Source: Lepidostoma basale (lineage: Eukaryota; Arthropoda; Insecta; Trichoptera; Lepidostomatidae). Taken from it: a stretch of 64,000 bases of DNA. Shown piece by piece: positions 23,301 through 51,710 of this stretch. The notes under the pieces were generated by a model that was not told the origin of the DNA, searched no databases, and was given only the letters and a program-made list of their open reading frames with translations. The stretch spans positions 543,501-607,500 of the forward strand of contig JAHDVF020000126.1 of NCBI GenBank assembly GCA_022606425.2, given 5' to 3'. Both the position numbers and the translations under genes were made by a program. Each line of letters begins with the position of its first letter. The stretch's first letter is position 1.

Positions 23301-23633
23301 ACGGGCAGTGCAATATCTGTACAAGAGTTCTACGAAAAAAATCCTCCCGCCTACTTTATTCACAAGTGTGAGAAAGATAACATCAATTTTTCTCCAGATG
23401 CAGATTTTTTGCTCGGTGACTTGGATGAGATCTTCTGTAATAGCGGTGACTCGGGGCCAAACAAGAAACCCAAAATAGATACCAGCAGTAGCCATGAAAT
23501 AACGACATTGATTAACCGGCTGAGCTTGGACATCCGGCATCTCAAAGAACTGTGCACGGATAAAACAATGGCCGATGAGCACCGGAAGACTTTACTGTCT
23601 GTAAATGCTATTTTAACTGATTTAACTAATTGA
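11336..23633 (+). CDS. FIRRM: FIRRM / C1orf112 homologue (DUF4487), complete, 11 exons
   Basis: Exons: 11336-11434, 11692-11841, 12956-13185, 13420-13577, 14554-14747, 15035-15307, 16338-16518, 19272-19479, 20556-20889, 22304-22558 and 22989-23633. All phases join; the product is 908 residues (human 853). It is alpha-helical, HEAT-like throughout, with no catalytic motif. Colinear landmarks with human C1orf112 include FRHCKDSEILYSSYF (human FVHCKNSESVYSGC), the VRETWLEE block, and AWGALLAVDLWSIIARYGS (human ITSLLAMDAWCFLARYGT). In vertebrates and plants the protein partners the AAA ATPase FIGNL1 to remove RAD51/DMC1 from DNA and to support crosslink repair and meiotic recombination; it is expected in the nucleus. 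Intron 1 is U12-type. Introns 5, 6, 7, 9 and 10 hold LINE relics and intron 7 also a mariner, yet the exons show no damage. Confidence 0.9.
11435..11691 (+). other. U12-type AT-AC intron (FIRRM intron 1)
   Basis: The 257-nt intron begins ATATCCTTTT, the exact U12-type AT-AC donor. Near its end is TATCCTTAAC (11671-11680), a U12 branch site, and it finishes in AC 12 nt after the branch adenosine. Removing it joins codon 33 (AAA) to AAG TGC TAT in frame, followed by 50 open codons that end at a good GT donor (GAG|gtgaag). No GT-AG alternative gives this reading frame. Confidence 0.9.
12049..12080 (+). repeat. tRNA-like SINE head fragment (tentative)
   Basis: GCCGTTGCTCAGTGGTTAG resembles the first 20 nt of a tRNA, including the A box TGCTCAGTGG. 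No B box or T-arm follows, so it is not a tRNA gene; it may be the left end of a truncated tRNA-derived SINE in FIRRM intron 2. Confidence 0.35.
12555..12819. repeat. Near-perfect 126-bp inverted repeat (hairpin)
   Basis: The arms 12555-12680 and 12694-12819 are equal in length, almost identical when inverted, and separated by a 13-nt loop (12681-12693). Both start from ATATCGCACCTTCAGGACG. The element lies in FIRRM intron 2 on the transcribed strand, so the pre-mRNA would contain a long double-stranded hairpin. It is a MITE-like foldback; no clear target duplication was seen. Confidence 0.88.
14782..14990 (-). mobile_element. LINE reverse-transcriptase palm fragment
   Basis: In FIRRM intron 5, on the minus strand. 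It encodes NCLLYADYAVLVADSADELQ, the catalytic palm motif of LINE reverse transcriptases with the expected YADD changed to YADY, then YEVWKSNDLMMNVGKS. About 70 codons. It could be an upstream piece of LINE-A, but no overlap proves this. Confidence 0.75.
15379..15790 (+). mobile_element. LINE-A relic, rearranged
   Basis: In FIRRM intron 6. First a short antisense piece (15379-15437, SLPYIRVG frame when read on plus), then a sense piece: MRSLRRMCGKMIYDR, a frameshift, the RWFGHVERMNE-equivalent region and RGRPRKAWHDQI. The terminal GTTA tail is lost. The head-to-head join suggests 5' inversion during insertion, common in LINEs. Confidence 0.75.
15791..16337 (+). other. FIRRM intron 6 remainder, possible old SINE
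   Basis: Contains a short perfect palindrome, AAAGCGCAGAAA with TTTCTGCGCTTT, at about 15812-15838. A less AT-rich stretch to about 16160 and an end in TAAATAAATAAATGAAATGAAATG (about 16286-16309) look like a SINE-type body and tail. No family recognised. Confidence 0.3.
16571..16705 (+). mobile_element. LINE-A 3' end
   Basis: About 135 bp in FIRRM intron 7: the CMNVGKAREI-equivalent region, an internal insertion, then GTGTGGTAGTCTATTCTTTCTG and a decayed GTGATATTTAGTTA tail. Confidence 0.7.
16782..18043 (+). mobile_element. Mariner element, full length, inactive
   Basis: 1262 bp bounded by TTAGGTCCTTACATATGAA on the left and its inverted copy TTCATATGTAAGGACCTAA on the right, flanked by the TA target. 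Length, ends and DD34D transposase fit the mariner family. It lies in the same orientation as FIRRM, within intron 7. Confidence 0.93.
16971..17895 (+). pseudogene. Mariner DD34D transposase, broken
   Basis: Starts MEILKYRVIYEYEF at 16971. A one-base deletion in a T run near 17097 (four T where the 4.7-kb copy has five) shifts the frame before the FWFQRF motif. A second lesion near 17450 removes residues after YDNR. A stop replaces the tyrosine after the third catalytic Asp. The triad is otherwise visible: TCDEKW, LLHDNARPH and LARTD, with 34 residues between the last two Asp residues. Non-functional. Confidence 0.92.
18119..18348. repeat. Foldback with GCGAAAC hairpin motif
   Basis: About 230 bp of two inverted arms in FIRRM intron 7. 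Each arm contains, read outward from the centre, TGATGATGCCAACATC, GTTGGCGAAACAGC and TGTCGCGACA. GCCAAC and GTTGGC form a local stem ahead of GAAAC. A left-arm relative is at 62077-62207. Confidence 0.85.
18598..19083 (+). mobile_element. LINE-A relic
   Basis: In FIRRM intron 7. Blocks in order: LMYGSEAWSWQKKDES, RSLRRMCGKTMYDRI, RWFGHMERMDE, a deletion removing GRPRKTWHD, then RNNRRACMSRCVNVE and the tail GTGATGGTTAGTTAGTTAG. 5'-truncated, with several stops. Confidence 0.88.
20105..20205 (+). mobile_element. Pogo/Tigger-like terminal fragment
   Basis: Ends AATTGGAGTTCTACTG followed by TA. Read inward on the other strand this is CAGTAGAACTCCAATTATCCG, the style of terminal repeat seen in pogo/Tigger elements with a TA target. 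The companion left end was not found with confidence, though GTTCGGTTATCC near 19634 may be related. Confidence 0.5.
20927..21275 (+). mobile_element. LINE-A relic
   Basis: Begins within 40 bp of the FIRRM exon 9 donor. Encodes MERMDGERMVKKVYVNYVNG, GRPRKTWHDQINKI, RRNRRACMTRCMNVEE and the final SAYPCGETA stop, then GTGATGGTTTGTTTG. The last 86 codons are still open. Confidence 0.88.
21540..22190 (-). mobile_element. LINE-C relic (second LINE family)
   Basis: In FIRRM intron 9, minus strand. Two pieces of one RT C-terminus: KDFVYLGSQISAEGGCDKEI then LTRLNKVWKD (22182-22000), and, after a broken stretch, GKRSRGRSPARWCDQI (about 21730-21640). In intact relatives these motifs lie on either side of the AETW thumb region. 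Different from LINE-A. Confidence 0.75.
22755..22935 (-). mobile_element. LINE-D fragment
   Basis: In FIRRM intron 10, minus strand: WTKRIVEWRPREDRKKQR, then CRSHKMCGDIW. This resembles the 'EWRPR...GRPxTRW...W' tail of a LINE whose other relics are at 23650-24020 and 52499-52864. Confidence 0.55.
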
Positions 23634-23649
23634 TATTAATTTTTTATAT

Positions 23650-24020
23650 TATCATCAACCTGTATCCGTCACCTCTTGGACGTAGGGTAGACCTTCTTTA
23701 TCTGCTTCCATGTCTGTCGATCCTGGGCAATACCCATTCCTGTCCTACCAGCGGTCTCTTTAATGTCGTCCCTCCATCGAAGTTAGAATCATCCTGGGTT
23801 TCGAGTCACAGTTCTAGGATCCCAGCAAAGGAGGTTTTTGTCCATCTGTCCTCATAGCTGCGAGTGATATGGCCTGCCCAGAGCTATTTTAGCACTGCCA
23901 CTCTTCCGATGATTTCCAACACTCCTGTTCTGCCTCAAATAGTGGTGTTTCTCACTCTGTCCACTATACTGATCCCAAAAATTGCTCTTTCCATAGCTCT
24001 TTAAACAATTTTCAATTTAT
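23650..24020 (-). mobile_element. LINE-D relic downstream of FIRRM
   Basis: Reverse strand, frames broken: RAMERAIFGISIVDRVRN, then a WAGHITRSYEDRWTK block, and finally an R-DRHGSR-like end. This is the same layout as the copy at 52499-52864. It begins right after the FIRRM stop and so forms part of that gene's 3'UTR if cleavage is at 24.26 kb. Confidence 0.65.
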
Positions 24021-24236
24021 TGGCTCTTTTCTTTTATATTATACTTAACTTTTATGTTTACAAAAGGGCGAGTAATCCCAAAAGTGCCGGCAACCTAAGG
24101 GTTAAATAAATAATTAATCTGTTATGAGGGATCTTTGGAGAACTAAATTTTCTGCTGTTTAAGATGTAATTTGAAGTGTTTGTGATAGAAAGTTATCAGT
24201 GATTGTATATGTACATTGCATTTTGAAATGGTGAAA

Positions 24237-24273
24237 AATAAAACTATGGACTAAAGTAATATTTTCATTTATT
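24237..24273. promoter_or_regulatory. Facing poly(A) signals of convergent genes
   Basis: AATAAA at 24237-24242 on plus would serve FIRRM, 600 bp after its stop. TTTATT at about 24268-24273 (AATAAA on minus) could serve the longest Src42A transcript. A further minus-strand AATAAA at about 25258-25263 gives a shorter Src42A option. Assigned by position only. Confidence 0.4.
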
Positions 24274-27200
24274 CGAAGAAAAAAAACAGTGTTTATACAA
24301 TATAATTGAATCTTAATATGTATATGAATAAAATCAACTAACGGAAGTATCTTATCTCAGAGGTAATACAAAACCAGACCCACGACGTGTTGTCTGCCTG
24401 GCGCCACCACAGTGGCCTCCAAGTGCTCAGAAATTTTCAGCTACTTAAACAATCTTATCCTAAGCGCCTTAGAAATATTGCCTATTTCCAGTAGTGTCCG
24501 GTGGATTAGTTTACGCCACGGACATTACAAGAGGCTACAGTTTAGGGATTTGACTTATCTAACAATTATGACGTCGATCGTGATCCAAATATAAATGAAA
24601 TGCCGAAGGCGTGTGGCTCCTAGCTCCATGCTACTGTCACTACAGGTTATTGTCCTTAGGTAAAAAAATATTCAATTATATTGTGTCCTAAAGTTAGAGT
24701 AAATACTTCCATCAAATGTAAAATCTTTGAGTGCATAAATACTATTAGCGGAAACATCACCAGCGATAAGTAATGTCGATAAAAATATGTTTTGTAATCT
24801 TAAGTGTAATCCGGTTCTCTGTGTATTCTCTAACTCTAAGATACAATGAATACAATGAAGTGATGTGTTAGCTTGATCAGAGTGCCAGTTGGTTTCTGGC
24901 TGTTTGATTTATACAGCAAATTTTGGAATACTATATTATACAATTACATTTATTACATGCAATATAGTGTTGGTGAGCCTTGTCTCCCTTCATACAGTGC
25001 TCCATAATCGATCTAAGTGCCAGTAATCACACCTGCGGCTTCTATTACAATAATATACAATTTAACAGGGTTGTTTCACCATTTTTTACAAAAATTATTA
25101 AAAACAATAATTCATTTTTGCAATATTGAGTCAAAAGAGTTTTAATTTTTTGTTAGAATTTCCCAATTCTCTTCTAAGATGTTCAGAGTGAAACAAGCCT
25201 ATTGAACTGGTTATTTGGCTAAATAATTTCGGTTTAACAAGATGTATTCATAATATTCTTTATTTACGTGATGTACATAACATTTAAAATACAATTTTTA
25301 TTGCTAAATAAATGGGCACAGTTTTCCATAGAAAATGGTTGGGAATTGTGGAGGCCTACAGACCCCCTCTATGGATTCTTAATACATAATTTAAAATTTC
25401 TTAGCGTAAACTATTAATTTGTATTGCAGCTTGTTAAAAATACATGAGAATTAAATATTTTATAAAAGTCAATGCTATCAAAATGTTTATAGGTAAAATG
25501 ATAATAAAATATATGTAAAATGAATAAAATGAAGTTAGTCCCGCTCTAGTCACCGGAGCGGGGTTAAACGAGTGTCCAGGAGACACACTGGAGTGCTACA
25601 TAAGTGGTGACCGTGTACAATTTAAGAATGACGAGAGTATTATAGACCCTACCAGTTAACAAGTCAGATTTTTGGCATTTTACTTACAGTGTTGATACCT
25701 AAAAATGCTAACATTAGACATTTGGTGGTCAGTCAAGAGTATTGACTAAATATATTTTGAACAAATGGGGATGTTGCAATATTGAAATATAAATAAAATG
25801 CACTCGCGAATGGCGGACGTGCGCCTAAACTTTCAGACTGGAATGGAGTATCGGACTTAACTCAACATAAAAATTTCTCACAAAAATATAATTGTATCCA
25901 AGGAAGGTAATAATCATAATATCTCAGTACAAATAAGATGCTCACATAATCTCAGTACACACAAAGTTAGCAACGAGGACCTTCACATTTACTGAACTAA
26001 AACATTGTAGAAAAGACATCACACATATACACAATCATAAAATATTGCCTTTGATGATTCAAAGAAGAAAATACAATTCACCGTTGTATATTTTCAAACT
26101 TATCATTAACATCTACGTACCCTCGCGTCGGATAAATATACAAAATTCAGTTCTTTTACATTTTATTTAATAACCGCGGACGCAACCCTCCTCTCGGCCC
26201 GCCCGCGGCTCTTATTCTTTTAACCTTAACTACAATAAATCAACAATACATTAGAAAAGCCGTCGAGACTAATACTTGCAGCCGATCCCTACCGATGCCT
26301 GAATTTACTAATTTTGCCCCGTTTGCCTCTTAATCTCTCTCTCACAGGCAATTTGCCTTTACTCCCATACTTTTTGATACACGACGTTTCTAAACTCCCA
26401 TTTCGAGACAAATACAGGTGACAGTAGTGTTATTGCCGTATAAAACAAGTCATGTCAATTTATAAAGTTACTCAATAAATAAATAATCAGTGTTAATACC
26501 ATAAGAGGATGTGTCCCCAGATTTAAAGAAAGCCATTACGTTCAGACAGATCAATCATATCGAACCGGAGAGGACGCCTTCACTTTTCTTAAATATCAAA
26601 GCCGGTTTCATAATAATCACGCTTTCACAGAATAATTCAAATTAAAATAAGAAATGTCTGAATTTCTCCGGTCCAATAAATTAAAACGCGGGGACAAGAA
26701 TACAAAAATACACAAAAAAGGACAATATATAACTCATACATACATACATACATAAAATTAAATACAAAGAAATTAAAAGCACCAGAAAAAATATGTTTGT
26801 ACAGTCAACCTTTAACAATCGTTTCCTTTATAAAATTTATACGGGATCTATGTATAAAAAGTGTGCGTTGATTTCCGTGTTTACCGTAGGCAGGTTTAGT
26901 ACACTAGACAATAATCGTTATGAACTCGTAACAATTTAAAAGCACTTAATTGGATTGTGTGAGAATGTTGGCAGTACATTGGTTGGTTGGACTATCTACC
27001 GAGCTTATGCCAGTTCAACCGCCGCTTGCACACTTATTGTTAGGGCGGGGAGGAAAATGGTCTAGGAAGACTGTTACAAAATCGACACTACACTTTTTTA
27101 ACATTACAAGAATAGTTCAAGAGACTTATTTCATAAGATAATAACAACATTATCACACTATTAGGTATAAAAGAACTTTTGTCACTCGATACGATACAGA

Positions 27201-27333
27201 AACTCAGCGATTCCGTGAGATGTGGAAACTTCAATGGAAGGTATTTGTAGGCTATGAGCCATAAGTCCTTAAGAAGCAATTACTTGAAGGATTCTCCGCC
27301 ACCGAGTTCACCACCATTAATGAACCAGCACTA
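24274..27333 (-). other. Probable long Src42A 3'UTR, free of transposons
   Basis: Three kilobases without any of the repeat families that crowd the rest of the window, and without a credible ORF. It lies downstream of the Src42A stops on the minus strand. Local features are a (CATA)n run near 26740 and a GC-rich patch near 26175-26215. Long 3'UTRs are usual for signalling kinases; the extent here is inferred. Confidence 0.45.
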
Positions 27334-27852
27334 TTAGGCCATCAGCCGGTATACGGGCACCGGGGCCTGCGGCTGCGCCTGGCTCTGCACCGGACTCTGC
27401 TGCTGCAGGGCTGGCTGTTGAGGGTGCAGGCCCTGCTGATGCAGACCTTGCTGATGTAAACCCTGCTGGTGCAGACCCTGTTGGTGCAGGCCCTGTTGGT
27501 GCAGGCCCTGTTGGTGCAGACCCTGTTGGTGCAGGCCCTGTTGGTGCAGACCCTGTTGGTGCAGACCTTGCTGATGCAGACCTTGCTGGTGCAGACCCTG
27601 CTGGTGCAGACCCTGCTGGTGCAAGCCCTGCTGGTGCAGTCCTTGCTGATGCAGTCCTTGCTGGTGCAGCCCCTGCTGTTGCTGCAAGTGCTGGTGCAGT
27701 CCCTGCTGTTGCTGCAGGTGTTGCTGTAACTGCTGCATCTGCAGGTGCTGCTGAAGGTGCTGGTGCTGGAGCTGCTGGTGGTGGTGGTAGTGCAGCGGGC
27801 GGTGGTGGTGCCGCGGCGGAGCGGGGCAGCGGCTCGGCAGGGAGGGCTTGTC
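27334..27852 (-). CDS. In-frame C-terminal extension of Src42A after its TGA
   Basis: The same frame as Src42A runs on for 172 codons beyond TGA (27855-27853) to TAA at 27336-27334. It reads DKPSLPSRCPAPPR, then a His-rich HHHRPLHYHHHQQ, then Gln-rich sequence, about 16 QGLHQ units, and a tail of QSQAQPQAPVPVYRLMA. All differences among the clean units are synonymous: CAA/CAG, all four GGN, CTG/TTG/TTA, CAC/CAT. Low-complexity DNA of this kind is open in other frames too, but there the same changes alter residues (for example Ala/Thr/Ser swaps). This argues for translation. Access could be by TGA readthrough (context TAC TGA GAC, not the favoured TGA C), by splicing around the stop, or from an internal ATG at about 27738. 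Function unknown; prion-like composition. Confidence 0.6.
   Translation of the reverse strand, partial: DKPSLPSRCPAPPRHHHRPLHYHHHQQLQHQHLQQHLQMQQLQQHLQQQQGLHQHLQQQQGLHQQGLHQQGLHQQGLHQQGLHQQGLHQQGLHQQGLHQQGLHQQGLHQQGLHQQGLHQQGLHQQGLHQQGLHQQGLHQQGLHPQQPALQQQSPVQSQAQPQAPVPVYRLMA
27421..27675 (-). repeat. 15-bp coding minisatellite (QGLHQ)n
   Basis: About 16-17 tandem 15-bp units of pattern CAR-GGN-YTR-CAY-CAR. The TTA leucine at 27459-27457 differs from CTG at two positions yet stays leucine. The last unit ends in CCT (Pro) and passes into unique sequence. Confidence 0.92.
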
Positions 27853-46713
<18,861 letters not shown>

Positions 46714-47828
46714 CTGTGGAAAAAAGAAATGAATTATTAGTAAAAAATCATGGAAAAATACTAGAACTAAATATGTTAATTAATTTTACAAAATATAACC
46801 CAAAATGCTTCACAAATGCAGGATTAACATATTTTAAATTTATATTCAGTATTTGTTGTTCCTTCACTTTGTTTTGTTTAGTCCCACGCGAATAACTTTA
46901 AAAAGAAGTACTTTCTACACACTTTCTCGATAGCGCTCATCCTTTTTCGCTGTACAATTTTTAAGCTAACATGTGTACACCGAAGAAGGACGAGAACCAT
47001 CCGAAACAAGTTTGTGAAGAGTGTAATAAAATGTTGTGAAAATGCAATGTTGAAAAAAAGTTGTTAATATATTTTATATGTTGATTACGAGACAGTTAAA
47101 TGACGTAAAAAAATGCTATTGTTTTTCGTAAGTATTAACAAAGTACAGATCTAACTTCATTCATTTGTTATGATTATGTATGTATTACATACAGTTATGA
47201 ACGCGTGTAACCAAATTGGTATATAGCAATATGCCATAAGAATAATTAAATCGATACGTCACAAAGAATATATCAAGTATGTACTCGTATAAGTGTCAAT
47301 CAATACTGCATATAGTGTTTGACTAAATTATGACCATTCCGCACATTCCATATTGGCTTGCAGGGCGGTGATATCGGATAATGTTGAGATACCGAGAAAT
47401 CCGACACGCGTCGGGAAACTCCGTGAGTCACAATCTAGTTTTCTTTTGAGTCACCCTGTTGCCTCGATCGGAGAAAACTCTTTTCAAATCCAGTCGACGC
47501 GGCGGGTTATACCCATTATACGGCATTCACGATTGTCCAATACAGAGACATCGCATATACATAATTGAATTAAAAAAAAATTATCGTTTTAAAATGGAAC
47601 ACTAAAAATATAATATAAAATCAACATTACGCAAGTACAAAGGTATAATTATTTATTCATCCCTATTTAGGGTAAACGTTTTATACGATTTAGTTAGCGA
47701 TTCTTTCGAATTTTAATATTATGGTGGGCCGAACGCATAAAACATAATACAAGATTTTTACGCCGATGAAAGATGATTACTATCCGAAATACATATGTTT
47801 AAATAAAATAAAGTATCATATAATAACA
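46714..47828 (-). other. Src42A intron, little recognised
   Basis: Near 46983-47020 lies CCGAAGAAGGACGAG with CATCCGAAACAAG, another variant of the GAAAC hairpin motif. The 47350-47520 stretch is more mixed in composition but has no known motif. No SH3-coding exon found. Confidence 0.4.
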
Positions 47829-48030
47829 AAACTAACTAAACATCACGCCGCCTCGCCGAAGGGGTTATACCAGTTATCATACACAGAGTATCCACACATT
47901 CGTCTAAGAGATCTCATTTCTACTGCATTTATTCTACTTTCATCCTTCCTTTGCCAGTTCCATGCTTCGCTTCCATACATAAGGGTCGGTAGAAGAATAC
48001 CATTGTGCACTGCCATTCTAGCTTTTTTGG
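47829..48030 (-). mobile_element. LINE-A relic with internal deletion
   Basis: Tail AACTAACTAAACATCACGCCG, then about 35 bp of the 3' end joined directly to the far upstream part (MRSLRRMCGYSVYD and PTLMYGSEAWN codons, minus strand). Confidence 0.8.
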
Positions 48031-48960
48031 ATAGGTTTTACAAGAATACACATTTAATTTATTGTTTCTTGAACAATGATGTAAAAACTCACATGAGATG
48101 TCTATCAAATGCCTTTCCATATTTGGTAATGCTCTCCCAAGACGAAACACGTCACTCCAGTAATAAATAAATAAAACTTCTAGAAAATCTGCACTGCCAT
48201 CTAAGCTTTGGAAATAACAATCAAAGTACCTGATCGATAACATAACATTTATATAAGTATTAATTTATTTTGCGCGGTGAAAAGTAAGCACAGCGATTAA
48301 TCAATAAACCAATAATTCAGACCCTAAAAGGAAACGTTTAAAACATTAATTTAATAATCTGCATAATGTGCCGATAGTTGTCCTGCTATGGTAGCAGGAG
48401 TCCATTAATCAGCCACAGCTCAATACACGGCAGTGACATGGTGCATTTTATCAAAACACTACGGTCGTAGAGCGCGTACATAAATTGAACTTCAAACACC
48501 GAGGTAGCGTACTGAGGTTTTGTTATGCCTTCAATACGCGTTAAAACATTGTTTTGTGCACGATGACTAATGACCACCCATCGCGTAATCGTGTGACAAT
48601 AAGACCGCAAATACTAGATTGTTAAATCTTATTTTATGCTCCAAATTGCAGCACAGAAGCACTACAAATCTCTAAAAAAAATTCGAGACCTCCTAACAAT
48701 ATATGTACCCACTTTGGATATATGTTAATACTAACAAAAATATATTAACAGTTATTACGGTTCAATGTTAAAAAAACAACTGATAATGCCTCAGTGAGGC
48801 GAAACACGACATTTTCACAAAACCTTAAGCCTTTTATGACGTTTAACTGAATAACAAATATAAAATGAAAAATATTTTTTTATTTTTTAGTAAAGAATGA
48901 TATGTTTTGATTTATAAAATTCTTTGTGAAAAATAATTTTATAATATTTCTATCAATATT
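48031..48960 (-). other. Src42A intron with one hairpin motif
   Basis: Contains TTTATTGTTTCTTGAACAATG near 48057 (foldback-family word) and CTGATAATGCCTCAGTGAGGCGAAACACGAC at about 48781-48811, a single-arm version of the GCGAAAC hairpin. Otherwise nothing. Confidence 0.4.
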
Positions 48961-48974
48961 TTTTTGAATTGTTC

Positions 48975-49100
48975 GGCGGCCTTCGTGGCAGGGTGGCAAC
49001 AGCTATTACTGCTACACCAAAGATTATGCCACCGGATTTGATTTCCGGCGATGACAGTGTGAAAAAAAACTTAGAACTGTCTATGTTCTGGAAGAATACA
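48975..49100 (+). repeat. Possible tRNA-like SINE
   Basis: GGCCTTCGTGGCAGGGTGGC resembles an A-box region and GGATTTGATTTCCGGC, about 55 bp on, resembles a B box. No intact cloverleaf could be drawn. Confidence 0.35.
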
Positions 49101-49229
49101 CAAACAATAAAAATGGCGCTAGACTAATTTTACTTATCACATGTCATGTGAATTATCAAATAACTAAAAAGCTGCATACAGTAATTGGGTTAGAATAACC
49201 TGAAAGAAAAATATCTCTTTGGTTCACAT

Positions 49230-49480
49230 TTAGTGGATACAGCAAGAACAAAGGTAAAGGTGCGGTGGTAGAGATGCAGACGCTGAGGACAATTGCAGGA
49301 AACTATTCGATATAGGGCAAAGAACACATCTGCAAGTTAAAGATATTGTCAGATGGGGCAGACAAAGCAGAAAACACTGGAATGCGCACGTGCAGAGGAT
49401 GGATCCCTCCAGAATCCTACACGTTTTGAAGCACCAGATTCCTGGTGGCTTCCGTCCCTTCGGAAGAACATCAAAAAGAT
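49230..49480 (+). mobile_element. LINE-B relic, decayed
   Basis: VEMQTLRTIAG, then shifted VKDIVRWGRQSRKHWNAHVQ, RMDPSRILHVLKHQ and PGGFRPFGRTSKRLRD. It matches the 30-kb copy through three frameshifts. Confidence 0.75.
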
Positions 49481-49599
49481 TAAGGGATATTTGAGAGTCA
49501 CCCAAGAGAGACCAGCCTATCTGTTCCTACTGTTAGGCTTGAGACTCAAAACGCACCTTTTCAAATTATCCGTTCCTGATAAGAACGGTTGATCGACTG

Positions 49600-49745
49600 C
49601 GTTGGGTGCAGCCCTTATTCTAAATATATTTATTTTTTAACTAGTTCATAAAACGGAACATTTTTTAAAGCGCCCTCGAGAGATGAGTAATTCATAAAAA
49701 TGGCGCTCTATAAATTATCCAATTTTATTATTATTATATATATAA
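49600..49745 (+). repeat. TTA-tailed SINE-like repeat, copy 2
   Basis: GGGTGCAGCCCTTATTCTAAA, TTTTTTAACTAGTTCATAAAACGG, AGCGCCCTCGAG, TTCATAAAAATGGCGCTC, then TTATTATTATATAT. Parallel to 58505-58655 along its whole length. Confidence 0.75.
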
Positions 49746-50064
49746 GGGTCTAAAAGGAAAAAGCGAAGAAGGTTTAAATAAATCATTAAAAAAAAAATGC
49801 ATATAGTTTGGCGATAAAATTGATTCTACCGCAATATTTTCTTAAACTGAGAGCTATCTGGTGTGATTCAAGATTATAAAAAAAAGTTTCTCGTAAAGAT
49901 CTGAAACTGAGTCACTGCGAGGGCGCCAACGTAATTACCCGAGTAACTGTAGCCGAGAGCGGCGAGAATCTAATTGGGCCCGGCCGAGAGAAAGGTTGGG
50001 GCGGCGGAGGAAATGCGTCCTGCAGTCAGTCGGACATTAATGCAAGTCATCGTTTATGGATTAA

Positions 50065-50794
50065 CCCTTTGCACTCCGTTGGCGCCGTATTAGCGACATA
50101 ATAATATTTCAAAAGGCGCAAAATCGGCGACATAAAAATATGATTTTTGAACAACGCTGCCGCCGCATTTGCGACATGCAAAATATTTTATTAAATTGTT
50201 CGACTGACATGTCGAGAAAAATAAACACAAATGTGGAAACAATGGCATTTTATTTCACAATGTTAACGCTAAAGTTTATAAAAAAAACTATTATGGCGCA
50301 ACGGGATTTTTAGGTGTTTTTGGAAAAAGGGTCCCAAAAATGCAATAGATATGCACATCTTTACTATTTCTGTGTAGTTTCTACTACTGTAAATGTGTCA
50401 TATATATACATACGAGTATAACAAAACAAATTTAAATACGTAAAAAAATGACATAGTATTCGAATTGGGTGACAATGAAAATGATTTTGTTTTAATCTTA
50501 TTTTATTGATACCGTATACATTTTTTAAAAACATTATTCAATAAGGAAGTCGAAATGTGTGCGGGGGATGCCTATTGGTGACAATGAGGTTCGCAACCCA
50601 TTACATCGCATCTCCCGCGGGGGCGAAAAAAGACGTATAGAGTGCCGCAAGTGTGGCAGTACATTCTTGCTGCCTACCCCTTCGGGGAGACGGCGTGAAA
50701 GGGTTATCCAAACATATTTCTTATCATCTTTACGTTTATTTACAAATCTTATTTTTTATTGCTTTGGAATTGCTGGTGAAAAAATGTGAAAGGG
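50065..50794. mobile_element. piggyBac-type MITE (tentative) with insertion
   Basis: Bounded by TTAA at 50061-50064 and 50795-50798. The ends are CCCTTTGCACTCC and, inward from the right, CCCTTTCACATTTT. TTAA plus CCCTTT is the piggyBac pattern. The left part repeats GGCGCC and GCGACATAA words. A LINE-A-end composite sits at 50548-50700. Confidence 0.55.
50548..50700 (+). repeat. Composite foldback of LINE-A ends, copy 2
   Basis: The same three parts as 40655-40826: head GTGTGCGGGGGATGCC to GACAATGAGGTTCGC, antisense LINE-A terminus, sense terminus ending GGGGAGACGGCGTGA. The GTTA tail is absent here. Confidence 0.72.
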
Positions 50795-50798
50795 TTAA

Positions 50799-51465
50799 AT
50801 CTCGATAAAACATCATCGATGGCCGAGAAGCAATCAATCAATCGCCCTGACGAATGAATAAAAAATAAAACAGCAATAAACTTTATGTTATTGTTTATGA
50901 TTTTTTTATGTTTGCAACACAAATAAGTTCGGTCGTGCCCAACGAGTTTTTGCTGTTGTTTAAATAACCAAAATAAAATAAGTCAATTACATTTAAGTAT
51001 TGTATTATAAAATATTCAAAAATCTACATAGAAGTAAAGTAAACAGTAGTAGGCTTTATAACTTTAGCCGCCGACGGATATACTCGGTATATTCATTACT
51101 TCTGTCATCGGCCTGATGAAGATGCGGATTGTATCGAAACCGGTCGGCAGTTAAAGTGTTCAACGGCCAAAATAAATATTAAAACAAAGATTCGGCCATT
51201 ACACGAGTCCAGAAATAACATACTAATAAGAGAAAAGAATTATTTTTTGGGCTAAGAAGGAAACACATATCAAACGATTTTTTTAATGAAATCAAGTTCA
51301 ATCTATTTTTTTTAATAAATTAAAACAATATAATGTTACTTTTATTAGTTTATTTAATCGTTCTCCAAGTGATGCCTTTTTATATTGATCTGATACACGG
51401 TAAGGAGAATACACATGAAGGTAATATTACTTTAAAACGCGTCGAAATAAATAATATCGCAAATT
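50799..51465 (-). other. Intron sequence with one GAAAC hairpin motif
   Basis: CATCGGCCTGATGAAGATGC followed by GGATTGTATCGAAACCGG at about 51105-51142. GATGC and GTATC can pair ahead of GAAAC. Surroundings are AT-rich and empty. Confidence 0.4.
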
Positions 51466-51710
51466 TATTAACTCACCATTGCTACACTTTTCATTCCTGG
51501 CATGCTTCTAACGCTTCCTCAACATTTATATATCTTGTCATACAACCGTCGTTTTATCCGATTCCTCAAGTGCCCGACATTAAATGTGTGATTGATTTGA
51601 TCTGGTCACATTTTCCTCGAACATCCTCTATTTCTTTCTCCCCTCCCATCATTAACATATATTTTAGTTCTTTATTCAATAATTTCCAAGTGTCCAAACC
51701 ACCCTAATAA
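51466..51710 (-). mobile_element. LINE-A relic, decayed
   Basis: Reverse strand, missing the last 60 bp and tail: GCTACACTTTTCATTCCTGGC, TCCTCAACATTTATATATC, TCACATTTTCCTCG and GTGTCCAAACCACC correspond to the family's EEAREV, GRPRKT and RWFGH regions. Confidence 0.75.

Noticed and set aside
27469..27729. Plus-strand frame of LLVQ-type repeats
   Set aside because: Complement of the QGLHQ repeat; no start context or conservation pattern.
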